A stretch of 64,000 bases of DNA from Trichoplax adhaerens. Lineage: Eukaryota; Placozoa; Uniplacotomia; Trichoplacea; Trichoplacidae. Position numbers and translations under genes: made by a program. The DNA lies in assembly GCF_000150275.1 (NCBI RefSeq), contig NW_002060943.1:3740008-3804007 (forward strand), given 5' to 3'. The notes beneath the pieces were generated by a model. That model was given only the letters and a program-made list of their open reading frames with translations, had not been told where the DNA came from and did not search any database. Shown here one piece after another: positions 39,001 to 49,700 of this stretch (within the stretch, counting starts at the first letter, position 1; each line of letters begins with the position of its first letter).

Positions 39001-40097
39001 GATTATGTAGCTATTTCATGTTAAAGATAACTGAATGATGGAAAGTATCTTCAAGGACTTTGATACTACTCAATATAGACTCTTACACTTGTATAAGAAA
39101 ATATCGTTTAGGCTTACGCAGGACTAGAAGTAATTTGTACTTTTACGGTAATGACGATGACTATATTATCTTTCAGAATTTTGTTGATACTCAACTAGAA
39201 TCTTATGTACATAAGAGCATATCCTTAGCTTTATGAAGAACTACAAGTCATTCGTACTTTTATGATTATGATAAAGAGTAACCTCAAGAATTTTGATATT
39301 AATCAACTAGATTTCTATACAAGTACTGTATAAGAAAATATCTTTGGCTTTATCAAGGACTACCAGTATAGGAATTGGTACTTGCAAGACAATGACGAAG
39401 AGTATCTTCATGAACTGTAGTATTACTTAACTAGACTCCTAGACAAGTACTATCTAAGTAAATATCGTTCGATTTATGAAAGACTACAAGCGATTGTCAG
39501 TTTTAAGATTATGGCAAAGAATAATTTTCCAGTATTTTGGCACTACTCAACATAGACTCCAGTATAAGAAACATATCTGGAGCTTTAGAAAGGACTAGAT
39601 GTAATTTGTGCTTATAAGATCATGATGAAGAATCTCTTCAAGTATTGTGGTATTACTCAACATAGACTCCTACAAAAGAAACTATCTTTCGCTCCAAAAC
39701 AAACTCGTAGCAATTATTACTTTCAGTACATATTCGTAAAATATTTATTAATTAATGCAATCATTCTAATCGTTCAAGTTATCGGACTAGGAAATGAGGT
39801 GATAATCCCTGTAGATTACAACTTGTAGTACAGTATTTGAATTGCATTTGCCTATCTTACTTTACCACTGATCGTGTAGTACACTATTCATTTAGCTTAA
39901 TCATAAACGACGGCACTAAGAAAACACTTTCGCTCAAGCTTTACTATATGGGCAATTATTCTTTATTTCCTGAGCTAGTGAACATTTCATTCTACTCTTA
40001 AAGGATAGTCGAGAATACCTATCAATTCACGCAGTTCGTAGTCATCACTCTTCCGAGGCCATACAACCTTTTCTTGTTCTCCAACTTTACCTGACAT
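33004..40097 (-). CDS. OXSR1: STE20-family kinase OSR1/SPAK (oxidative stress responsive kinase 1 / STK39)
   Basis: Ser/Thr kinase activated by WNK kinases that phosphorylates cation-chloride cotransporters (known family role). Eighteen exons, 5' to 3': 40019-40097, 37852-37964, 37412-37520, 36947-37091, 36651-36706, 36397-36506, 36027-36128, 35795-35931, 35070-35118, 34924-34989, 34553-34681, 34236-34392, 33840-34105, 33723-33784, 33601-33653, 33364-33432, 33187-33251, 33004-33081; 1845 nt, 614 residues (human 527-545; the linker is longer). [15 protein letters not shown] opens the domain; glycine loop [12 protein letters not shown], catalytic Lys49, HRDVKAGN (Asp150), DFG (168-170), T-loop [16 protein letters not shown] with Thr189 equal to human Thr185. 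Ser357/358 in [13 protein letters not shown] matches the WNK S-motif site. The C-terminal domain that binds RFxV motifs ends in [15 protein letters not shown]. The ATG at 40097 was preferred because TTTTTCCTAG just upstream looks like an acceptor in the 5' leader. Confidence 0.96.
37500..37695. repeat. Direct duplication of a splice acceptor and exon start in the OSR1/SPAK gene
   Basis: Copy 1 (from ~37502) covers the first ~19 bases of the exon 37412-37520 and its acceptor; copy 2 (from ~37610) lies 108 bp deeper in the intron. Shared phrases: CATTAGTT-GATTTCTC-CTAGAG, then AAAAGCATTGA and a later TA-ATTAATT stretch. Copy 2 keeps CTCTAG on the minus strand, followed by TGAGAAATC. Confidence 0.85.
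37965..40018 (-). other. Large first intron of OSR1/SPAK (2.05 kb)
   Basis: Separates the 26-codon first exon from the kinase domain. The donor is GTATTC after codon fragment G at 40019 and the acceptor is TACAG before 37964; the split Gly codon restores IGQGASG. The intron is filled in its middle by the ~120-bp tandem repeat at 39040-39710. Confidence 0.9.
39040..39710. repeat. Tandem repeat, ~110-130-bp unit, about six diverged copies
   Basis: An anchor of the form TTTTG-TACTACTCAA-TAGACTCC recurs near 39055, 39183, 39293, 39417, 39538 and 39647. Each is followed by TATAAG-AAATATC, then GGACTACAAG and ACTTTTA-GAT-ATGACGAAGA. Copies differ by scattered substitutions and small indels. The whole array is intronic (OSR1/SPAK intron 1). 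Confidence 0.88.
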
Positions 40098-40800
40098 TAT
40101 CCTTACTGTATTTCTAGGAAAAATATCAACAATATAAGAAAGATTCCAACTTTCCCCAGTGAAATAGTCCACAATTGAATTCTTACCTTGCCCAATAATA
40201 TCGATTTTGTTGATATAGATGGCAAAAAATAATAATAATACTACTAATCAATGGATTTGATGAAAATGATCGCGAAGCAAACAAAAATCGATTCAAGGCC
40301 GAGAAAAGTTGACGATTGGCTGCCCTGGACAATGTACTGTAGAGTACAGTATATTGGACAATTGTGTTCCAAACTAGTCATTTCTACACTGCTGTCGTAT
40401 ACTGTAATGACAGTGAGTACACTACAGCAGTCGGCTACAGTACGGTACGGCGCACACTCTACACTCTACACTCTACCATTCCCGTCATCGACCAGCCACA
40501 GCCTTCAGAAAAAAACATGGAGTGCTAACTTACCTAACCCAGTATTAGTGATGGCTGAAATCTTCGATTTTCTGAAACAAAGTTTGCATAGACAAGTTGC
40601 AAATGACTGGACAGTACTGACTGAGTCAGTAACGATGTAACAATTTTGTTAATATTGCTGCAGTACGCCAATACTTGAAGCACAGTCGTCAACACAGACT
40701 TATTCTAAAAAATTAGGCCGTTCGAACAACCATTCTCCATTCTTGTCCGTCAAATTCCATATTGAGATCAAGATCAATGTAATTGGCAGTATTAATGTTT
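40098..40800. other. 5' flank of OSR1/SPAK
   Basis: Contains the probable 5' leader exon region of the kinase and a 129-codon plus-strand frame (40251-40640) of unrecognisable, low-complexity content that reads through TACTGTA-rich sequence. It is probably not coding. Confidence 0.4.
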
Positions 40801-41545
40801 TTGGGGTTTTTTTTTGTTTTGAGGGGGGGGGGGATATAATTATAATGCATACTTTAGAGCAATCAAGAAATTTAAATTTCAGGACTATACGAGTATACAG
40901 TACGTTAATTGTATGTGTTATGTGTTTCACGCAGATAATCTATATATCTAAGATAATGCCGTCCAATTTGTTGGTACAATTAAAATGTATACTTTATGAC
41001 AAATCTAGAAATTTATATTTCGGGATTACTGTATATACAGTACTGTATATTATGTATGTGTAATGGTTTGCATAGAATAAAGTATGCTAGTGAACCGTAG
41101 CTGATGATAAAACCTTGAAGATAATCTACCGGTGTATATCAAAAATAATACCCTCCAACTTTTTTTTTTGGGGGGGGGGAGGAGGGAAAGGGGGAGGGTT
41201 GGTATAATTATAACGAATGCTTTATAGTCATCAAGAAATTTAAATTTCAGGACTATATACATTATACAGTACTGTATGTTATGTATGTTACTACAGTGTG
41301 ATTGTATCTAAAATAGTATCGTTCACTTTTGGGGGGATTGATATAATTATATTGTATACTTTTTAATAATCAAGAAACTTAAATTTCAGGACTATATATG
41401 GTACTGTATGTTATGTATGTTACTCAGATAATCTATATATCCAAAATAATACCGTCCAATTTTCTTCTTTTTTGGAGGGGTGGTATAATTATAATATATA
41501 CCTTATAACAATCAAGAAATTTAAATTTTAAAACACTACTGATCT
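40801..41545. repeat. Tandem repeat, ~140-bp unit, five copies, with T-tract/G-tract blocks
   Basis: The anchor TATAATTATAATG-ATACTTTA followed by TCAAGAAATTTAAATTTCAG recurs with anchors at 40836, 40975, 41203, 41343 and 41484 (spacing 139, 228, 140 and 141). Copies end with ACAGTACTGTATGTTATGTATG and ATACCGTCCAA. Most copies are preceded by a T-run then G-run: G11 at 40823-40833, T10 then G10 at 41160-41179 followed by AGGAGGGAAAGGGGGAGGG, G6 near 41334, and GGAGGGG near 41474. A perfect 16-bp palindrome TACTGTATATACAGTA sits at 41027-41042. Confidence 0.93.
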
Positions 41546-43798
41546 GAGCAGGGCAGCTCTTAGTTTATAAATAAATTAAATAAATTAATATAGAGTAAAA
41601 GGTGCAAGTATAGTACGTGCATCTTACTTAGAAGTCACTCCAACCTCCCATTAACTAGCTTTGATACTGTAAAATATCTTAGCAAAATATGTTGGAATAT
41701 TTTTATTTGTTTGGCTCATTTACTTTTACAAATTATACCTTCTATTCTTCCATTCGACTTCTCATTACAGAGTGTAGATATATAGAACTGTGTACGGAGT
41801 CTAATATCAACTAATATTATAAGAAACATCATTCGCAGACTATGCTGTGCAAATGATAGGGCAGTATTGATGTAAATCAATAGACTAAAGTTGTAAGATT
41901 TGAACATCATCCCGGCATTATCCAACTTCAACCATGGAAATAGCCACGGACCACTAGAAAGAAATCCAGTTGCCTGGCTAGCCTCTTAATGCCTTTACAT
42001 AGGACTGCGCGGATTTCCATTGTGTCGATATACAGTAATTAAGATTAGTCAATCAGACAAGGACTGACTGAGTAGTTCATGGACTTGCATAGTCTTTTGC
42101 CATCCTAAAGTAAAGACAGTGTATGTTAAACCTACGTAGTCAAGGCGTCCGATGGTGATATCTATTTTAAAGAAGTATCAACAAAGTAATAGATTAGGAC
42201 TGGATGTGAAGATTAGTTAGATTTCTAAAAGGCCTTTAGTAGAGTGTTTTAGAATAGTACAGTAGTTATAAGACTAATTAACAACTAGCATGAATCTAAT
42301 CTATATTTATCCTAAACCTATAGGAATCTACCATTCTGAAATACTGTATATTGAGCTCAATCTAATTATGGTAACAAAGTCGCTTCAATCCACAATGGAA
42401 CCATGGTAGATTGTAAGAGTAACCTCCTCAAGTAAATAATAATATTATTAATAACTGATACAGTATGAGTCCATTTATGTAATAACGTACAATCATTTGT
42501 CCATTTATATTCGACATGGTAAAAAGTTCGATCTTATTCCTGATGCTCCAGATTTATCGCTGAAATATCTCAAGTGATGTTATACGTATTTACTTACAGC
42601 TATACTGATAGAGTGCGAAACGTTTCAGTGAATAATTTTAAGATCTCAGAATTCAATCTACTAGATCGTGCTTCCTTTCATATTTACACCTTGACTCATT
42701 TGACGTACCACTGCACTTTACTAGCAATTATTCGATTTTCTATTTACTAAAAATGACCAAAAGAAGAGATCACAGAATAACAAGACTATATGATTAATCG
42801 TGCGAATGTACGTGAGAGAGAATGCTTCGCTTGCACGTAGGCTAAGTGTAATTCTTTAACGTAGCTTTCATAAACACTGTAGAGGGACATTACCTTGATA
42901 ATACACGAGGGAATTTGCTTACAGCTACATTACATAACTACGGCTATCTAGCTTATACGAACTTTTTTTGTAAACTGTAATAAAACTGACTTTTATGTTG
43001 TTATTAAACAAGTTTTGGCCAAACGTTTATTGTGAGGCAGTAGAATAGAGTGAGAGAGAGTCTATCTTGTGACAGATATATGAGTACATTTCAAAATACA
43101 GAAATATACTTATTTATATGATGTATAGAACAAAAATCGGAACTTCGCTATTTTACTGAACTAGCCCTCCTGTAAACTTTAGAAATGCTATATCGTACTG
43201 TAGACCCGTTTGTTTACTGCGAATTGTAAACCTTTTCTTACCCAGCGGAAGCAATGCATAATATTATGGCACCTTTGTTGAGTGAATGAATAGGAGTAGA
43301 TAGTTATTATGATATACCAAATGCAATATATGCCTACCTCTAACTGTACTTTCCTAATATATCACCTGATTATACACAAATTACTACTGTCCTACCAACT
43401 CTTCAGTTCATGGCGTTGTCAATATCATCACATATGGCAGCAAGTTAGATAGAAACATTGATTTAAGACAATCGAATAATCAGCTACATACATATATATT
43501 TCGGTTTCTACATACTGGAGTACACGAACATTTTACCGAACAGAGTCACGTATAGATCTCAATATAAGAAAATCAGTCGCAATCTACTAATAAATACAAT
43601 TTATGCACCGATATTTACGTGGGATAAAATTTTCATCTAAATTCGGTAAATAAATTTTTCCTAATGCCATTCAAGTATATCTTTAATTAAAACTTACTAA
43701 TAGCTTTAATTAAATCGTACAAGTAAAGTATATGTATAAGCATCATATGCGTATGTACAATACTATGGATATTCCTAGTACTGGATACTGACTTAGGA
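41546..43798. other. Gene-poor spacer
   Basis: 2.2 kb with no exon I can support, aside from dispersed TACAGTA/TACTGTA heptamers (around 42022, 42256, 42340 and 42461). A 71-codon minus-strand frame at 41716-41931 has no family resemblance. Confidence 0.5.
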
Positions 43799-44923
43799 TT
43801 AGTCAGAGTCAATCATGCGAACCCATTTCTTAGTCTTACGAATAGCTTCAACATACTGAATAGGACAAAACGAGATCACGTAGGCTACAGTCAGGCCCTT
43901 AAAAAAAATAAAGAAAACAAGAAGGTAGAAATAGTGTCAAAATTTTTTTCATGGAGGAAGGCAGGTTACAATACAAAAAAGAAATCAATTGTAAGCATTA
44001 TTATAACGCTGCCAGCAAAAGTGAATATGAATCATTTGGTCAAATATGAAATAAAGAGTATTTTTAAACTAAACTGCATTGTATAGCTGGTGTAGTTCCC
44101 GTCATATCGGTAGAAAGTAACCAGGAGTCGATGTTAAATCAATAGTTACCTTTGAAAAGGAGGTTGTTCTACAATTTAAAATCGCACAAGAAGCAAAAGA
44201 TAAATTTGAAGCCAGAAGAACGAATTGTTATCAGCATCACGGTAAAAGATTTACTACTATACTACATTATCTTTAAATAAAATTTAAAACAAGGAAGCTA
44301 TTATTCTCACAGATGCAAAATTAATACCAATTACATTAAAAGATTCACTACAATTCTATATCACCATTTTGTAGCGTAAAACCCTCCGTATAGGAGGAGT
44401 ACGATAGCGGAGAGTCGCATGTAGACTTAATTTATAGTTTTATAGTCATGCATTCAATACCAGTCGACAGTAAAATCAACGTTGATAAGACATCTACTGT
44501 AACTAAATCTTTAAGTAAGTCACTTAAGATGCAGCTGTGCAAAGTTGCGAAAAAGTAGAGAAAGAATTAAGCTAACTCATATAATGATTTATTTGAGAAT
44601 TGCTATTTCATATCATCATATTAATGTATCATATGCAGCACAACATTATATCGGAACATTTCATATCAATTAATTATATATGTATGATTATCAAAAATAT
44701 GGAAAACAGCCATGAATAGCAACTCATTTATGAAATAATATCATCAGAAGATGACTTCCAAATCGATATAGCTTATCCCAAACTAGATTGTTACAACCTC
44801 ACTCCCATCCCTGTATTTCTACAACTAATATACTATACTAGTTTAGACTACATAGGAGTATAATTATGGATGGTGGATTCCCAAATCAGGCTTGCTTTAC
44901 ATTTAATCTTACCATCGCTCCAT
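43799..44923 (-). CDS. Doubtful small multi-pass membrane protein
   Basis: Not recognised. A chain of short frames with good splice sites reads, 5' to 3': 44913-44923 (ATG), 44524-44534 (11-nt microexon), 44461-44496, 44365-44425, 43975-44008 and 43799-43897; total 252 nt, 83 residues, phases consistent. The two longest exons are the best supported: 44365-44425 (YMRLSAIVLLLYGGFYATK, strongly hydrophobic) and the last exon (GLTVAYVISFCPIQYVEAIR then a basic end and stop), which has a pyrimidine-rich acceptor and locally higher GC. The product would have three hydrophobic stretches and a basic C-terminus, suggesting a small endomembrane protein. The 11-nt microexon and the 34-36-nt exons could easily arise by chance in AT-rich DNA, so the first half may be wrong while the last exons belong to another model. 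Confidence 0.33.
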
Positions 44924-46772
44924 CTTTCTATTTTTTTAATTATATATTACGATATGGCAATTAGTAATTATGGTTTAATACAACCGTCTAACAAAGACAG
45001 GCGTTGCTAAGACATAAAATAGCCGTATTATCATTTGACGAACTGAAAGCATGTTGTTTAAATCTTCACTATACTCAATGTCAGATTTAGATAGCTATTG
45101 TACCTATTACAGGATTCACTCATAACGTCATTCATGATCAAATTAGTTAATCTCACACACCTACGGCTATCTTCCTATTATTAATTCGCATTTTCTATTC
45201 CTGAGGTGTAATTCTATTACTAACTCAGCAAATAATGCTTCTTCACTTAAAGTGGCCTTTCTAAATGTTGTATTGATTCTATAGCAGTAGGTCTGCCAAT
45301 TTAATATGGTTGGCTATAAAGAATAATTATAATCTGTTTAGTTATGAGCAAACACTTAATAAATTTTTTAAATAGAATGACACAATAAGGAAAATTTGTT
45401 ATAAGTATATTTGCAATTCTTTTCAGTAATTAAAATCGATTACGCTATGGTATATATTTTAAAATGTACTTCATTCTTATTTCATACTTATGAGTGCAAT
45501 ATGTTAATTGACCCACTAATTCTAAAATTATCAACTAAAACCTATTTTATGTACTCAATTATTTAGTAAACTAATATATCAATTATAATTTAAACTTTAT
45601 TGAAAGTCAGAAGCTAATAAAGAAAATTGGCATTTTTAGATAAAAGCAATTTGCTGCCAGCTACTTTTATTAACAGTTCAGTGAACAAGAGTCTCTCTAT
45701 TATATTTATTAAAAAAGTTGAATTGTATAGCTCTGAACAATTACAGTATAATTACACCAGCGTTAAAATTAAAGATTACAACTTAGTCGTTACTAGCGTC
45801 AGATTAAAATTTTACCTTTAGTTTATGCAATCTAAGGTATATCGTAGACTTTTTGATAACTAAGGAGTTTAGATCCTTTCATGGTATCCAAATTGTTAAA
45901 TAAACTTCAAATTTTAATGATCGGTAAAAATGACTCAAATAAATTATTAAGTATTATATTGAAAGCTACAATCGCAAATGAGAAATTGACTATGAACTCC
46001 ATCTAGCTAGTATTGGCTAGTATATTCTTTGCCAATTGCAAAAATTAACTCAATAAATAAACAGACAATGGTGCTTTTATTCCATAATTTTATTCCTAGA
46101 TATCCTCAGAAAAATTCGGTGAATTGTAAGACTAATACATTATTTTGCAGTTTTCCAATAAGATTCAATTGAAATTAGTAAACCACAGACGTATCTATTT
46201 ATCTTTAGCTATTAGTGACGCAAACAGTCATTTTACCTCTATACTTTTTCTACTTTCTATTTTTTCAGACGTCATAAGCTATTATTCTATGTTCAGCCTA
46301 TCTATATTCTCCTTTCATTTTATTACAATTTATGTCAATACGATTCCATTGCTACCGTTAGTGTCTTAGTTATAATAACTGTAAGCTTACAATTCAAGAT
46401 AATTTCAGAACTAGACATTCTTATAGTATTACCCTAATGGCAATTTTTAGCGAATTGCTTTAATTTTCATCTAGATTTACTACCATGATCTATTTCATTC
46501 ACTTTTATTTACCATTGAATGATACTTCATGACTTTTAATTCGGATTAAACACTATCCTAAACCATTTAATACATCAAATCTACAACCGTAGCAATACCA
46601 ACAATCAATTCTACATAGACAGAACATGAATCGATGACACCAACCCTTTAATATTTGAAATCTCCAAAGATCATCTGCTGGTTTAACATTTCAACTTTAT
46701 CAACTAGAGATAAATCGCAAAAGTATCCTCTACACCAATTTTTATATCTCCGAATCACGGTAAAAGTCGAAA
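44924..46772. other. Intergenic region upstream of the receptor-like gene
   Basis: 1.85 kb, AT-rich. Two plus-strand frames (45627-45821 and 46145-46369) are hydrophobic-looking but typical of random AT-rich sequence. A 38-codon minus-strand open stretch (45167-45279) after a CTATAG acceptor-like site could be an exon but nothing joins it. Nothing firm. Confidence 0.45.
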
Positions 46773-49700
46773 ATGAATTTATCTAGATACAGATATCTAA
46801 TAATTTATTTCTACGTCGTTTCGGCATTTGGCTACCCGAATGTACAGGTGAGTTAGAATCACATCATTTAATAACCTTAGACTTTATTGAGAATAAAATT
46901 CAGGATGTGTGAAATTACAAATATTTGTTTCATTCTTTAACATGTTTAAATATTGCCAGCAGAAAAAATCTCCATTTATGATATCTTCTAGCAAAAATTT
47001 TGTAGCAAGATCGGAGCCGTATCCACCCTATTTACGCCATCTGTAAGTATAAAACGGGTGTAAATTGAAATACTTTATATTTCTATAGAATCTTTTAAAT
47101 AAGAATGTTGGCCGTTGAAATGTATACTTCAACTATTTGCCAATTACTACTATGAAAGAATTACTCGAACTATACGATAGTCTTAAAACCTCAAAATTTC
47201 GTGCGCGATAAATTCATTAGATCGCTACAAGTTACATGTATACCTGATCATTTATCTTAAATATATCGTTTTTGTCTTATAGTTTATTTACTTTTTCTCG
47301 AAATTGTTTTCGACACACAAAATGTCAGAAATGTTGTCAGTCTTTATTATAGGTTAGTGTCAATTTCACTTCTGCGACAAGGTAACGTACAGTAAAAGTC
47401 TATATGTAGCTACTGACTTAAACGCCCTTTTACTTAACGTTTAACACACACAGCAAAATACTGTAAAAATGAAACTTTTATTAGCAAAGATACATTTACA
47501 ACTTTTTACCACACCACTCAACTCCAATGTTCCCGTTTTTATAGGAACCGTCTAATTTATAAACAACAGTATTATTGTCATACCTTACTAGGAGAAACAT
47601 CTCGAACTGAGATGTTCCTAACATAGCTTTTCTATCAGTAAATATTTTGAATCTCTTACTCATACTTAATCTTAATCTAAGCTCGTAGGTTGTCTAATTC
47701 AACTGTCATCAACTAGAACTTGAATCATCTTACTGCTATCTATCACACAATAACAATCAATATCAATTATGTAATGACTATCACAAACAACATCCACGTT
47801 AAGGCATTACTTACCTTACCTAGCACTACTACAAATATGGATATTCTCCGTACTAGCTACTACTGTACTCTTTAAACTATCCTAATGGCAAGGCAACACC
47901 ATAATAACCGTCAGCAAAGCGACGGGAGTTTGCACTAATTACGATGAAATAAATATATTGAGTTCTTTCACATGGTAGTATCATCCCTACCACTTAAATT
48001 TGAAGAAAAAATATTTATCTGGCAGTAGTGCTTAACAACAGTCTAAATTTAATTCAATCCTGCTTCAGTCATCATTTTACTTTTCTAGATGTAATCTTAG
48101 ATATCAATATTCGATATGGCAAAGGAAATAATTTGACCAACCGAATATTTTAGTTAGTTCACCTTTTAATTCACTTTTGTGAACTGTGCCGATATAAATA
48201 TCGGACATACATAGACTAACAAACACAGACAGAAGATTACTATCTTGGCTAGGGGCATAAATACATGGTATATTAAAGACAATGACCTTATCGCGTCTAG
48301 AAATTAATAGTTTAATGACTTATAATGATGTATAAGTGGCAATTCACTTAATTGAAAAATGAAAGGAGCTTTACTATGAAATCTAATCTAATCTAATCTA
48401 ATTTTCATAAAATTGAGGGGTGAGGCTAATTAATTTTTTAGATCATAGACCATATAGCATATGTGTTAATAATTGGTATCAATGACATTTAAAAAATACG
48501 CTAGTCTTCTGATACTTCTCTTAATCTATCAAAGTTTTCCATTTCTTACAACATGGTAACGCGTATGTGTAATTGACTATATGCCTGAAAATAATTTTTA
48601 TCAACCCATGTAATACTATTGTTGACCAACATGGGCAGATAAGATCTAAAATCTCCTACACCTTCTTTTAATTTGTAAAAATTTCGATATTTTTAATAAT
48701 TGAATATAGCAATTCGAAATTTATTAAGTGGTACATTCGATACAGAAAAATGATAGTGAAATATGAGTGAAATCAGTATAAGATGTAAACACCACTAATG
48801 TATCATAAATGAAATATAAGATAAGCTATCAGATGTATCTCATGAATTTATGATTTTATTCTAGCTATAGTAAAACAAAAGTGATCACCGGAATAGAGGT
48901 TCTGTGGCATTTTTTGTTCTACTTTACCTTAAAAGTCTAATGGTATTTATTTCCAGGCGAGAGCTCGGGTAGAAGACACGAGTAGCTGTTTACAAATAAT
49001 TTTTACTCATTCTTATAGACCCACACTTTATCATTTAAAGCAATATTACAACAAATTTATTGCTAACCAAAATAGCATTAATTTCATAATATCCAAATGC
49101 AACGTTCCAAAATTACTATTTTTTAAGCAAACCTACGATTTCCTGCTGCTAATTTACTTAATTAAGGCTGTGTAATTATCCTATAAAATTTAATTATTTT
49201 ATAGGAAATGTCTGATTGCTGAGATGATAAATTAAGAGGCACAAAATCACTAGCCTTAAATTTGATTAACATGAACAAATTGACTCTACCATAGGTATAT
49301 CGTCGGGCCAATATTTTGTAGAGGTGAAGTAATATCCTTGGTTAAAGAAATCATGGGCCATGGCATAACCATTAATGGAAAATGTGCATATCCGCCGCAT
49401 TTGATAAATATTCAACTTGGTCAGCTAGTAAATTTTAAAATTACCCAAATCCGTGCGATAGGAGGTAACTATCAGGAATGAAAAGTAGTTAGCAAACTGT
49501 TAATAATTTATACCATTTTCTTTTTATTTGAATTTGTTGGGTTGATCGTAGGTATTCCATTACGAATAAAAATCATTATTCAGAGTAAGCTAGCGAGGCT
49601 AATCATGACAAGATATTTTACTCTATTTTATAGCAAATTTCCGCCAGTTAAGGAGAATTAAAAGAGATACCACTCACACTAATTGTAAGTTAATGAACTC

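Noticed and set aside
40251-40640. 129-codon plus-strand frame upstream of the kinase gene
   Set aside because: Low-complexity content over TACTGTA-rich sequence, no domain, no splice context; it lies in a promoter region.
45167-45279. Minus-strand 38-codon open stretch after a CTATAG acceptor-like site
   Set aside because: Looks partly protein-like but cannot be connected to any other exon.
46960-47042. Possible extra exon of the receptor-like gene
   Set aside because: Good splice sites and open frame, but it ends in phase 2 and no following exon continues it; skipping it joins 46847 to 48957 in frame.
47283-47352. Cys-rich exon-like segment (four Cys in about ten residues)
   Set aside because: In the only phase compatible with the preceding candidate it meets TAG just before its donor.
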